From Heracleum sosnowskyi (lineage: Eukaryota > Streptophyta > Magnoliopsida > Apiales > Apiaceae), in NCBI GenBank assembly GCA_030848705.1, contig CM061240.1:121446998-121510997 (forward strand): a DNA stretch of 64,000 nucleotides, in the 5' to 3' direction. Both the position numbers and the translations under genes were made by a program. Below, piece after piece: positions 1 to 11,009 of this stretch (position 1 is the first letter of the stretch; every line of letters begins with the position of its first letter). Below the pieces are notes generated by a model, which searched no databases, had not been told where the DNA came from, and saw nothing but the letters and a program-made list of their open reading frames with translations.

Positions 1-5
1 TCTCT

Positions 6-3000
6 GTGCAGGAACAACACAAGTCCAAACAGGGACATGTGATGCCTGCTGAACATGGGAGTTCGAAGGTGAATGTAGTGACTGTTGGACAGAAAAGAAA
101 GGCTGTCACTAAGAAGGATAACACTAAAACTAAAAATGACAAGAACAAGGCCAAGAAACCAAAGACAAACAAACCATGTTGGTCTTGTGGACAGGTTGGT
201 CATTGGAGCAAGGACTGTCCTGCAAAGAAAGCAAAGAAAGCTGTTGTGGGAGCACAAGCTAATACTGTGCTTTCAACCACTGATGGGCCTAAGGTTAACA
301 TGTTTGTTGGTGAGGTTGTTGCCTCTGGAACCAATGACGGATATGTTACCTACAACCCTGTACTTCTTTCCACTTATCTGTCACATGAATGGTTGATTGA
401 TACTGGAGCTAATGTACATATTTGTACTGATATTACTCTCTTTGTGTCTTATCAACAGACTCATGGAGTGACAGTGACGATGGGGAATGCTAGTGCTGCT
501 CAAGTTCTTGGAATAGGAAACGTGGACCTGAAGTTTGCTTCTGGGCGTGTTCTATCCCTCACTAGAGTGCATCATGTTCCTGATATTCGTAGAAATATAA
601 TAAGTGGAAGTTGTTTAGTTAAGAATGGTTTTGAACTTTCTTTGAAATGTAATAAAGTAATTATTACACATACTGGTACATTTTTTGGCAAAGGTTACTT
701 GTCTGATGGTTTGTTTTTGATAAATGTTGAGCCTGTTTTGGGCAGTTTTATTAATGATAGTGTTGCACCTTCTGTTAATTGTGTTGAATCATCCGATTTG
801 TGGCATTCTAGACTTGGTCATTTAAATTTTGGTGCTCTAAAGAATATGATGAATTTAGAGTTGATTCCAAAATATGTAATTGATAAGAAATCTAAATGTC
901 AAGTATGTGTGACTGCTAAACAAACTAGGAAACCCTTTGATAATGTTGTTTGGGATTCAGGAGTATTAGATTTAGTACACACAGACATATGTGAATTTGG
1001 TGGCATGTTGACTAAGGATAATAAACGATATTTTATTACCTTTATAGATGATTGTAGTAGATATTGTTATATTTATTTACTTAGACATAAAGATGAAGCA
1101 CTAGAAAAATTCATTATGTTCAAAACTGAAGCTGAAACACAAACTGGTAAAGTACTTAAATGTTTGAGATCTGATAGAGGTGGTGAGTATACTAGTACCT
1201 CGTTTAATGAATTTTGCGCAAGTAATGGTATAGTTCATGAGGTGACTCCACTATACACACCTGAGTCTAATGGGGTGGCTGAACGAAAGAACAGAACTTT
1301 TAATGATATGATTAACAACATGCTTATTAATTCTGGGTTACCTAAGTACATGTGGGGAGAAGCTTTGAATACGGCTTGCCATATTCTGAATAGAGTTCCT
1401 CTGAAACATATGGACAAGACACCTTATGAATTATGGAAAAGTAGAAAGAAAAGTTTAAAGTATCTTCGTGTGTGGGGGTGCCTTGCAAAGGTATTTGTCC
1501 CTGAACACAAGAGAAAGAAACTAGGTCCGAAAACTATTGATTGCATCTTTCTGAACTATATTGAAACCACTACAACTATGAGATTTTTAGTATTAAAATC
1601 TGACATAGATGGTATAGTGGCTAACACTATAGTTGAGTTTCGTGATGCAACATTCTTTGAGGATGTGTTCCCTATGAAGACTGTCATACCTCAAGATATT
1701 TCTAATGATGATCTTACTCACACATCGATTTCTATTCCTGATCATGTGGAAAAGATGACAAATGTGGGGCAGATCCTGATAGTAGTTCTACTCCTGACGA
1801 AGTAGATGAACCTAGAAGGAGTAAACGTGCAAAGGTAGTCAAGGACTTTGGAAGTGATTTTGTCACTTACAATGTCGAGAATGAACCTTTAACTTTCCGA
1901 CAGGCCATGGATTCTTCGGAGTCAAGGCACTGGAAAGGTGCTGTAAAGAGTGAGATTGACTCTATTGTTTCTAACGGAACATGGGAGTTGGTTGATCTTC
2001 CTCTTGGGTGTACTACTATAGGATGTAAGTGGATCTTCAAAAGGAAAATGAACCCGGATGGCTCAATAGATAAGTATAAGGCTAGACTGGTAGCTAAAGG
2101 TTTTAGGCAAAAGGAAGGCATTGATTACTTTGACACATACTCTCCTGTTGCAAGGATGACTACAATCCGAATGCTTATAGCATTGGCTTCTGTACATGGT
2201 CTTATCATCCATCAAATGGATGTAAAGACAGCTTTTCTTCATGGTGATCTTGAAGAAGAGATTTATATGGATCAGCCTCAGGGATTTGTTGCTTCGGGTA
2301 ACGAGAGGAAAGTATGTATGTTAATCAAGCCTATATATGGTTTAAAACAAGCTCTTATAGACTATCATAAAAAGTTTGATGATACTGTTTTAGAATCAGA
2401 ATTTGTAGTTAATGAAAGTGACAAGTGTGTCTACTATATGGTTAAAGGAAATGAATGTATTACCGTGTGCCTATATGTGGATGATATTTTATTGTTTGGA
2501 ACCAATATTGAGATTATTAACGAGACAAAAAGTTTCTTGAAAAAGGCACTTTGAAATGAAGGATATGGGTGAGGCTAGTGTGATTCTTGGGGTCAAGTTG
2601 ACACAGTCAACTGATGGAATAACCTTGTCACAATCTCATTATATAGAGAAATCTATACTTGAGAAGTATGGTTATTCAAATTGTAGAATCGCTAGTACAC
2701 CGTACGATCCTAAAGTTGCCCTAGTCAAGAATAGTTCAAGGATTCCTGTGTCTTAGTTAAGGTATTCTCAGATTATTGGGAGTTTACAATATCTTTCTAA
2801 TGTGACAATACCAGATATTTCTTATTCTGTGTCCAAGTTAGCTAGATATACAAGCTGTCCGAACAAGACTCATTGGGAGGCACTAGATAGAGTTCTTAGA
2901 TATCTTAAGGGAACTATTTCCCTTGGTTTGCATTATTGAAGATTCCCTGGAGTACTCGAGGGATATAGTGATGCAAGTTGGATAGCTAAGAAATCTGGTA

Positions 3001-3464
3001 CCAATGGAGTGACCGGATATTTGTTTACCCTAGCAGGTGGAGCAATATCCTGGAAGTCTACTAGACAGACTTTGATAACTCGGTCTACTTTTGAGGCTGA
3101 GTTGTGTGCACTAGATGCCACGGGGACGGAGGCTGAATGGTTGCATGGACTTATGTCAGTGTTACCTGTAGTAAGCAGACCACTTCCAGCCATTGTTATT
3201 CATTGTGATAGTCGTACAACTATCGACAAGATCAGTAGTGAAAAGTATAATGCTAAAACAAAGAGACACATCCAAGTTAGACTTAAGCCTATAAGGGGTC
3301 TAGTGTCTGAAAGGATTATTGCTGTAGAGTTCATTGGAACTCAGGATAATATAGCTGATCATTTGACTAAAGGACTTGAGCATGCAATAGTCCTTAAGTC
3401 TAGGTTGGGGATGGGACTGATAGCCCATAATGATTCATCAGCAGCGGGAACCCAGTACACCTGA
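6..3464 (+). pseudogene. Copia gag-pol polyprotein, broken
   Basis: In the first open stretch (6-1805, 599 residues) a CX2CX4HX4C zinc knuckle lies at residues 58-71. An aspartic protease motif DTG is at 132-134. A GAG-pre-integrase HHCC-type region is near 265-315. An integrase core with D, D (SDRGGE) and E (NGVAERKN) lies near 320-445. A one-base frameshift near 1780 moves the reverse transcriptase to the next frame, 1907-2554, with conserved QMDVKTAFLHG and catalytic YVDD. A second frameshift near 2540 returns to the first frame. An in-frame TAG at 2754-2756 and TGA at 2937-2939 interrupt the region before RNase H, which is readable to 3464. The first methionine at 6 is internal to gag, not a true start. 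Confidence 0.93.
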
Positions 3465-3981
3465 GAGGAGATCCCTTGAAGTGTATTCAATGTGGTAATA
3501 ACAAGCTGTGAGGGTGAGTTGGTAGTACCTTTATTATATACCTTGATACTCACGTATCTGAGTCTATCCTCTGTAAACCTAAAAAGGTACTGTTACTGCC
3601 AGTATAGCAAGAGTTATTTTGAACTCTGAATGGGGTCAAGTCATTTGACGAGATGATCGCAGTACATCTCTGGAGATACCCAGCTAAGCGAATGTAATTG
3701 TGTGGTCGCAATTAGAGGAAAGGGTTATTCCTTGAAGCATTCAATGAACAGGATCGAGACAGGACCATTAACGTCTCAAAGTCGTAGATCAGCATCATAG
3801 CCTTTGATTTGTCATCTATGGAGTTTGGTTACACCAAACGGATAAAGATTCAAGGTGATGCATTCCATCTAGATCCGGTAGCCATCAAAATAAAGGACTT
3901 AGGAGGGTTCAAACCAGGAAGGGTACCGACTCTGAAAAACAAGTCATGATAAGGACCGATATGTAAGCATTTATGTATGGA

Positions 3982-3993
3982 TTTGTGGGGGAT
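3982..3993 (+). other. Polypurine tract of the copia element
   Basis: A G-rich tract (TTTGTGGGGGAT) sits directly before the LTR 5' TG. It is the expected primer site for plus-strand DNA synthesis. Confidence 0.8.
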
Positions 3994-5398
3994 TGTTAGA
4001 AAATGGAAAGTTTGAGGCATATTTTAAATATGTTCTTGATGGAATTTCCGGAAACTAACAATTGGAGGTTGCTCCTTGTTATGAGGACTTAAACTTTCAT
4101 GTTTGGATCTAAGACATTTTCTTAGTGTAATCCATAAATAAATTGAGTTGAAATAGATTGCTTGAAATGGGTTATGTGGGTTAGTTATATTGGAATAACT
4201 TGTATCCCACATAGAAATGGTAATGAGAGGTTGGTGGGTTTATATATAACCATGTGCAAGAGTAGTGTACAACTACTAAGGCATGTGGGTGTGCATGGTG
4301 TTAGTATGTGCCTCACGCGCGCGCACACACACGCGCGCGCCGCCGCCGCCCGCCTCACCTCGCCACGCCACGCCACGTCACGACACGACATGGGCCGGGT
4401 CGGGTCGAAGGGCGATTTGGGCGAATGTCTCGGCGTCTCGCGAACGCGAGGCGACCTGGGTGAGGAATTTTATTACCTGTTTATTTAATATTATTTATTG
4501 ATTTAATTTAACAGTATCAGTATTTATTTGTAACAGCTATACGAACTGGGTCAGGATTTATATTAAATCCTGATGGACCAGTTCTTGGATCAAATCCTGA
4601 TGGCCTGGTCAGTATTTGGAGTAAAATCCTGATGACTACTGATCCCGATGGCCTATGTCAGTACCTGGATCCTGATGGAGTTAAATCCTGATGGCAGGAC
4701 CAGTCCTGACGAAATCCTGATGGTCGGTCAAGTACTGATACCACTCCTGACGGACAACAAGTCCTGATGGCTTGATTTCAGTATTGATGGTGCAGGAAAT
4801 CTTGACTGAGCTGTAATTGTTATTAAATCCTGATGAAAACTGTTATGATAATTAAATCAGAATATTTAGTATTAAATGTCATATCTTCAGTTACAATTTT
4901 TGATATGTTACGTTTTATTTTTTTGTATTATATATACAAAATATAAACGTTTGACAATGAGAGATACGTAACTCTGAAAAACCCTAGCAAACATATTCTT
5001 CTCTCTCTCTCTCAATACAGAATATACATCTGTTTTTTGGGCGAACTGAGGTGCAGGTCGTTGTTGATCATTGCCATATCTGTGAGTGGATTGATCTGTG
5101 ATGTTTTATCCTGGGAGTGATATTGATGCAACACAACACAGCGTAAGTGGGGCAATAATCTCTTCAAGAACAATCAAGACTTCTCTAAGGCTTGGCGACT
5201 CAGCTGTTTATTATCTTTCAGTATTTGTTAAATCTCGTGAGAGATAAGAGTTCTTTCTTATCTTATTATATACCGTCTCTAATTATTATCTTGTTTCGAC
5301 CTTTGTGTTTGTTTTGTTATTGGTAATTTTGCTTGTTGTTGTTAATACAAAATATATAACTGCCCTATTATTGTGTAGTTAGTCTATTATATCCAACA
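3994..5398 (+). repeat. Copia 3' LTR, 1405 bp
   Basis: Starts TGTTAGAAAATGG directly after the polypurine tract and ends CCAACA, so the ends are TG...CA with a TGTT/AACA inverted terminus. A second copy begins at 62786, which confirms the left boundary. A TATA-like TTTATATATAACC lies near 4238. A second AT-rich promoter-like stretch near 4925-4945 precedes a CT-rich leader (about 4998-5015). Between them lies a CG-rich patch (about 4315-4460) and an array of TCCTGATGG-like motifs. I cannot decide which TATA is used. Confidence 0.9.
4555..4840 (+). repeat. Array of TCCTGATGG motifs inside the LTR
   Basis: About a dozen copies of TCCTGATGG or TCCTGACGG occur at irregular 15-40 bp spacing, several preceded by AAA and followed by CC(A/T)GG. 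The same array is present in the LTR at 62786. Repeated short motifs in plant LTRs often act as enhancers or binding sites; that role here is inference. Confidence 0.75.
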
Positions 5399-5750
5399 GA
5401 GAGGTTTTGTGATATTTCTAGCTAATGCAGGTATACTACGTACAATTAGAATGAGCGGACAACAATTAACCTTTTAATCATGAAGAAAATGTTAATTTTC
5501 GGATTATGTAATGTTAGAGCTCGGATACATTCCAAAATGTCTAGAGTTTTTTCAAGCAATCATTCAAATGGACATAAGATAATGTAATGTGAAAGGTAAA
5601 ATTAGTAAAATATGATATAATTTGTAATGTAAAATCATTACAAATCTAAATAAAATTTTAACTTAATGTAAAATTAGTAATAAATAATAAAATTTGTCTT
5701 AGGAAATATTTATTAGTTTGATTTGGTATAAATCTTAATTCATATGGACT
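5399..5750. other. AT-rich spacer, no gene seen
   Basis: No open reading frame, RNA gene or clear repeat boundary is visible between the copia LTR and the hAT MITE. Confidence 0.6.
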
Positions 5751-5751
5751 T

Positions 5752-6778
5752 GGATTAATCGCTAGACGGCGGGCCACCAAACTGATTAAGCGAAAATCGT
5801 CAATTAATTGTTTTTTCAGAAAAACGGTCAAAAATCGGGCTAATTATTAAAAAATAGTTATAATTTAAAAAAAAATTAAAAATTTAAAAGGTAGAAACTT
5901 TGATTAAACAATAGGAAAAAATATTATTTTTGTACATATAATTATAATTTTAGATGCCTAAATTGTAAATGTTCTTAATTTTTCCTCTTAAATTGATTTT
6001 TAATTGAAAAGTTAAGCCTTCAAAACTTTATTTATTACAATTATATAACATTTTTAACATATTTACATAAATATATGATAATAACATATGTTTAGTTGAA
6101 ATAACGAAACAATTATATATATGAATATATATAAATGTATATAAAAAATATTATTAAATTTATTCCGATTAATGATCCGATTAATCATTCCGATTAATCC
6201 CCCATTACCCGATTAATCCCTGAACTAGGGGTGTAAACGAGTGAAACAGTTCGTGAGCTACTCGAGCTCGGCTCGTAAAATATTCGAATTCGATTTGGTA
6301 ATAATCGAGCCGAGCTCGGGCTCGAGCTATTCGAATATTCTACCGAGCCGAGCTCGAGCTTCAAATCACTCGGCTCGTAAGGCTCGCGAGCCTAATCGAG
6401 CCTCTATCATTTTTAATTTTTATATTATAAATATATATTTATATAAAATATTTAGTATCTAGATATAATTTTTATATATAATCGAGTCGAACTCGAGCCA
6501 TATAATTGAGTCAAGCTCGAGCCGAACCGATCATATTCGAGCTTTTGTCAATATTTGGGAAGTCGATTCGAACTTTCGAGCCGAACTCGAACATATCGAA
6601 CTTTTTACGTGCCGAGCTTCGAGCTTGAAATTTAAGGCTCGGTCGAACTCGAGCCCGAACTTTTTAGTCGAGCTCGAACTCGAGCCTGGCAGTGTTCGAC
6701 TCGGCTCGGCTCGATTACACCCCTACCCTGAACGGTGCCTTTACCGATTAACTCTCATTCCCGCTTTTTACAACACTG
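5752..6778 (+). mobile_element. hAT-type MITE, copy A, left end lost, with nested insertion
   Basis: Matches the reverse complement of 7922-8491 over most of its length: GATTAATCGCTARACGGCGG on one side, the conserved TTATATAACATTTTTAACAT stretch in the middle, and CGATTAACTC..CATTCCCGC on the other. Its right end CAACACTG corresponds to the terminal inverted repeat AATACTG of copy B. The outer left terminus cannot be found, so it is truncated or diverged. It is non-coding and is interrupted at 6226-6725 by another MITE. Confidence 0.8.
6226..6725 (+). mobile_element. Nested hAT MITE, 500 bp
   Basis: Terminal inverted repeats TAGGGGTGTAA and TTACACCCCTA bound exactly 500 bp. It is flanked by a perfect 8-bp duplication CCCTGAAC at 6218-6225 and 6726-6733, the target size of the hAT superfamily. 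The paralogous sequence in copy B (near 7966-7973 on the other strand) has a single CTGAAC, an independent empty site. The interior is dense in GAGCTCGA/TCGAGCTC-type words, giving self-complementary DNA. The open stretch at 6241-6462 has no protein-like content. Confidence 0.93.
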
Positions 6779-7921
6779 GTTTTTAATAACAAAACATAAA
6801 TGTAAAAAATTGATATACGAATACAACTAAAACACTTGAATGTCTTCGGTCATTGGAACAACACACCTTTGTTTGAAGACATCTTGAATTTTACAATTAT
6901 ACAAGGTAAAAAATACTTGTCTCATTCGAATAACGGTTAATTGCAGAATTGTATCTATTCAAACAATTGTGCGTATAAACCAATATATACACCGTCTAAT
7001 TCACACAGCACGACAACTAAACATTGTTGTTTAACTCAATTCGTTAGACGATGATTTTGTAATCGTTGTGAGGAAGCTGGATCAGACAGTAGATTTATAA
7101 GTACGAAAAAATCATTGTAGGTTCCATCATGAATACGAAAAAAAATATTGTGTGTTCAAGTGTGGTATAATCCGTGTGGTCTAATTGCATTTTTCTTATT
7201 GTGAAAACCTTAAAATGTCACAAAAATAAAAAAGACTCAATATAATCTTATATATTCTACAACAAATATTATTTAACAGTTAATAAACATCAAAACATGC
7301 ATAAACCTTTGTCAAAATTTGTTAATATAATATGATAGAATAGTATAGGAATTATAAAAAAGATTTTAAATAATTAAGTTTTATACATGTTTCTATTTTC
7401 ACTAAAATAGTTAAATGTGTTTTAATGGTGTCTATAAAATTACTAGACATATTAAATAGGTTTTTAAAGATACCCTATAAAATAATTAAAATTGTCCAAT
7501 GTATTGAATGAGAAAACATTTTGACATAACCAATTCATTAAAGTAAATTTTCAAATTAAGTATATATTCATTAAAGTATACTATTTAATCAGTTTGCACT
7601 TGCTAAAAACAAGTTATATATTCATAAGTGAAAAAATGTAAAGGTGCTGCATAAGTTCAAAAAACTTACTTTCCTCCTCTTTTGAGTTACTCCGTAGTTA
7701 TAGACAAATTAGAAAATAATAATCAGAACTCGTATAAACTGACCTAATATGCTAGAAAATAATAATCAGAACTCGTATAAACTGACCTAATATGCGTGCC
7801 TTAGCTCTAAACGACGGACAAATGTAATGTTTAACTACATAGTTATGTTAGTACATAAATAAGTTAATATCCAACATATTTTATAAATAGAACATACCGC
7901 AAGTAAGTTATATGTAATGCA
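6779..7921. other. AT-rich spacer with one 43-bp tandem duplication
   Basis: No gene is visible. The only structure found is an exact duplication (7711-7751 and 7754-7794, period 43 bp) of a segment beginning AGAAAATAATAATCAG. The spacer separates the two oppositely oriented MITE copies. Confidence 0.7.
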
Positions 7922-8491
7922 TAGTATTGTCAGAAGCGGGAATCGGAGTTAATCGATAAAGGCACAGTTCAGCATTAATCGGGTAATCGGAGATTAATCG
8001 GAATGATTAATCAGAATAAATTTAATAATATTTTTTATATACATTTATATTCATATATATATTTATTTCGTTATTTCAACTAAACATATGTTATTATCAT
8101 ATATTTATGCAAATATGTTAAAAATGTTATATAATTGTAATAAATAAAAAATTTTAAGGTTTAACTTTTCAATTAGAGATCAATTTAAGAGGAAAAATTA
8201 AGAGAATTTACTATATATTTAGGCATTTAAAATTATAATTATATGTACAAAAATAATGTTTTTTCCTATTATTTAATCAAGTTTCTACCTTTTAAATTTT
8301 TAATCATTTTTTTAATTTTAACTATTTTTTTCTATTTTTTTAATAATTAGCCCGATTTTTGACCGATTCAGTCGATTTTTGACCGTTTTTCTGAAAAAAT
8401 GATTAATTGACCGATTTTCGCTTAATGTGACCCGCCGTTTAGCGATTAATCGACGATTAATCAGAATTAATTGCCGATTTTTAGAATACTG
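7922..8491 (-). mobile_element. hAT-type MITE, copy B, complete, 570 bp
   Basis: Ends TAGTATT and AATACTG form a short inverted terminus. Flanks GTAATGCA (7914-7921) and GTAATCCA (8492-8499) agree in 7 of 8 bases, the 8-bp duplication expected of hAT elements. It matches copy A in inverse orientation. GATTAATCG words recur near both ends. Non-coding. Confidence 0.88.
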
Positions 8492-8499
8492 GTAATCCA

Positions 8500-8777
8500 A
8501 CATATTCACAGTCAAAATATGAATTTGTTATTCTGCATTTCTTATAGAATGGATAACCCAAATTTTAGTGAATGCATAAAAATATATATAAAACAATCAT
8601 ATAATTACAATCTTTGCGATACAAAATAAAACCATCATATAAAAAAGATAACAATAAAAATAACTTACAATCAAACCCCAACATCATTTTAAAGTGCCAA
8701 CTAAGCACTTTTTATTGACATCAACGTGCCTATTTGGCCTCAGTCAACCCACACGTGGCACGAAGATGTAGAATAAT
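8500..8777. other. 3' flank of the MLP gene
   Basis: AT-rich, non-coding sequence between the hAT MITE and the MLP stop codon. It holds the 3' UTR of the minus-strand gene; I cannot place the poly(A) site. Confidence 0.5.
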
Positions 8778-9420
8778 TTACTTTGGAAGATGATGAGTCT
8801 CAATATCCTTATTAATGCGAAGAACAAAGTCCAAATACTCGGTAGGATCCTTGATACTCTCATCCACTTTCTCATAGTCGAAGCTCCATGTTACTAAATT
8901 ATCTACACCTGATGTATCAACATGAACATTGATTAAGAAAATCTTGAAGGACTTTAGCAGCTCTCCTTCAATCACCTTATAAGTAACTTGTTTCTGCTCT
9001 TCGTCTATAGCTTCGACCCTATGCTTTTCTACCATTTGCTTCCCGTCTGTAGAATTACGCAGTTAAATGTGAGGTATACATATATCAAATATTAGCATAT
9101 AAAGTAGCTCCTTATATTCGAATTCTCGATTCGAAAATTGGTCAAAAATGTAAATTCAGCATTCAATCCGTCACAATAAGCAGATATATATTCTGGAATA
9201 GTTTTAAGTAAATGTACATATATTTAGGGTTACCCATGCTATATTTCCAAATGATAAAGGAGCCAACTTTTCCGAATTCTCCTTCATGCAGATCACAACC
9301 GTGGATATTTTCTGGGGTCATGGTGTGTAGATGGTGTGGTCTGGTACCGAAGATCTCATGAAACACATCTCCGTCTGTCTTAATGCTCGTCTGACAGATC
9401 AACTTACCAATTAATCCCAT
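8778..9420 (-). CDS. Major latex protein (MLP)-like, Bet v 1 family, 2 exons, 151 aa
   Basis: Exon 1 is 9420-9234 and exon 2 is 9046-8778, split by a 187-bp GT-AG intron after the first base of an Asp codon. Together they give 456 nt, that is 151 residues plus TAA. The protein starts MGLIGKL, contains FGTRPHHLHTMTPEN and DLHEGEFG in exon 1, and EAIDEE, VTYKVIEGELL, NLVTWSFDYEK and C-terminal KDIETHHL in exon 2. All are hallmarks of plant MLPs, which are normally about 150 residues with the intron at this place. MLPs are cytosolic proteins with a hydrophobic ligand cavity, linked to stress, fruit and latex expression; the ligand is not predictable here. I chose the ATG at 9420 because it gives the family N-terminus; an upstream in-frame ATG at 9453 would add 11 atypical residues. 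The reading frame is intact, so this is probably a working gene. Confidence 0.93.
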
Positions 9421-9502
9421 TTTGAGAGTGTATCTATGTAAGTGCGCGCTCAACTAGAATAGATAATATCAGTGCTGGAAAAGTTAAGCAGATGTACCGG
9501 CC

Positions 9503-9510
9503 TTTATATA
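9503..9510 (-). promoter_or_regulatory. TATA box of the MLP gene
   Basis: On the minus strand TATATAAA lies about 83 bp upstream of the chosen ATG, a normal distance for a plant promoter with a short 5' UTR. Confidence 0.7.
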
Positions 9511-10177
9511 GCAACTAGACTACTTGTTTACAATGGTGATGGGTGCATCAAATAGATTGGTTGTGAATGGGTCCAAAGTCTACAGTTCCAGTGTACCCAC
9601 AATTAATCACACATGAATGGTGTGCATTTTATGGCCTCCGTTAAACATAGATTTTGGAAAACACTAGCCTCCTAATTAATGCTGGGAGCAGGTATAAATT
9701 AAACATAAAAAAATGGTCATGTTAACCACAGTCCTAAGAGTTATGGTTAAGCATTTAATACCAGTATTATTTTGATTTTTACAAGAAGCATACAGGTGGT
9801 TGGCATTAAAATTCTTCCATGTTATCAATGCTTTGACTTTTATGTTAATGCAGAACAGCAAAAGAGTAATACTTCCTGAGCCAAACTCCATATTATTATT
9901 AATATAGAAAATATTTGTGTGCCTTAATTATAATAATTATTTATTAACTGTAAAGCTGTCATGTATCTATATTCTCATAAAATCAATTATATTAATAATT
10001 CTAAACTGAAGTTTATCTATTTAATAATAATAATCATTAATTGGGTTTAGATTCAAATAAAAATATTTCCCTAAAAAAATATATGTCTACTATATTTCTT
10101 AATAGCCTCCTATATGGTTGCTTGATGTATACATTTCTTGGTCATTATTGAATCCTCCTGTATGAAACTGGACCAGC
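9511..10177. other. Upstream region of the MLP gene
   Basis: AT-rich and non-coding, with no repeat boundary I can define. It runs to the CACTA target site, so the nearby transposon sits about 760 bp upstream of the MLP start codon. Confidence 0.5.
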
Positions 10178-10195
10178 TGGCACTACAAGGGAACA

Positions 10196-10700
10196 GGACA
10201 AAACCGACCACTACTATCGGTCGGTTATATGTACCCTCGGTCGGTTATATCCGTAAAACCGACCATAGGTAGTGGTCGGTTAAAGCCTGGTCGGTTACGT
10301 CAACATGGTCAGGTTTACGGTCAAAACCGACCACTACTATCGGTCGGTTACGTTAATTTGCAGATCATTGTCTAGGGACCCACTTACTACATGTGGCACA
10401 ACGTGGCACCACGTCAGCAACATAAAACCGACTACTGGCGGTCGGTTATTAGGCTACGTAAAATGTTGACCGAGTCACAAAACCGACCGTGGTCAAATGT
10501 GCACAATCGGTCGGTTTTATAGCAGAACGCTTGTTAATTTGCATAACCGACCACCGCATAACCGACCACTCCTTAAGGAGACGGTCGGTTTTATATTTTG
10601 AATGTGGTCGGTTATGTGTATAAGCGGTCGGTTTTCTGGTAATGGAATGGTAAAAAACGGTCGGTTATGGATCATAAACGGTCGGTTTTCTGTGTTAATT
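10196..10700. repeat. Subterminal repeat region, 3' end of CACTA 1
   Basis: More than a dozen AACCGACCA / TCGGTCGGTT motifs in direct and inverted orientation, some as perfect hairpin pairs (for example around 10204-10230). Known Spm TnpA binds a 12-bp subterminal motif; by analogy this is the binding platform. Confidence 0.85.
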
Positions 10701-11009
10701 TTTTAAAAAAATTGCAGGTTCTGCTGCATGCCCTGTACCATTCCAATACCAATACCAATGTATCCCCTATACCATTCCGATACCAATATCAACTATAACA
10801 TTCAATCCTATACCACTCACTATAACAAAATCAACCACAAAACATAATTGATAAAATTAAACCATTAAAACCAAATTCAAATATCCGATAAACGGATAAA
10901 CCATACAATGTTAAGTCCGATATTTCGGACATCCAACCAACAAAGTAACATCATTACAACAAACAAACATGTTCATATTTGAATTGCATTAAACAAAAGA
11001 CATAAATTA
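10701..11009. other. 3' flank of the TnpA-like gene inside CACTA 1
   Basis: Non-coding, with a CCAATACCAATACC-type short repeat near 10738-10800. It contains the 3' UTR of the minus-strand gene. Confidence 0.5.

Larger units (their letters stand above)
1..5398 (+). mobile_element. Ty1/copia LTR retrotransposon, 5' truncated by window edge
   Basis: The order gag zinc knuckle, protease, integrase, reverse transcriptase, RNase H and 3' LTR is the copia order; in Ty3/gypsy the integrase comes last. The 5' LTR and most of gag lie outside the window. A non-coding 3' stretch of about 530 bp follows RNase H, then a purine-rich tract and the LTR. The five bases after the LTR (GAGAG) may be one copy of the target duplication, but the other is not visible. 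Frameshifts and stops show an old, non-autonomous copy. Confidence 0.95.

Noticed and set aside
4162..4501. Small frames in the CG-rich part of the copia LTR (also 62964-63289)
   Set aside because: The region is inside an LTR, the frames overlap each other, and the second LTR copy does not preserve one frame.
6241..6462. 73-residue frame in the nested hAT MITE
   Set aside because: Low-complexity translation of GAGCTCGA words; the element is a MITE.
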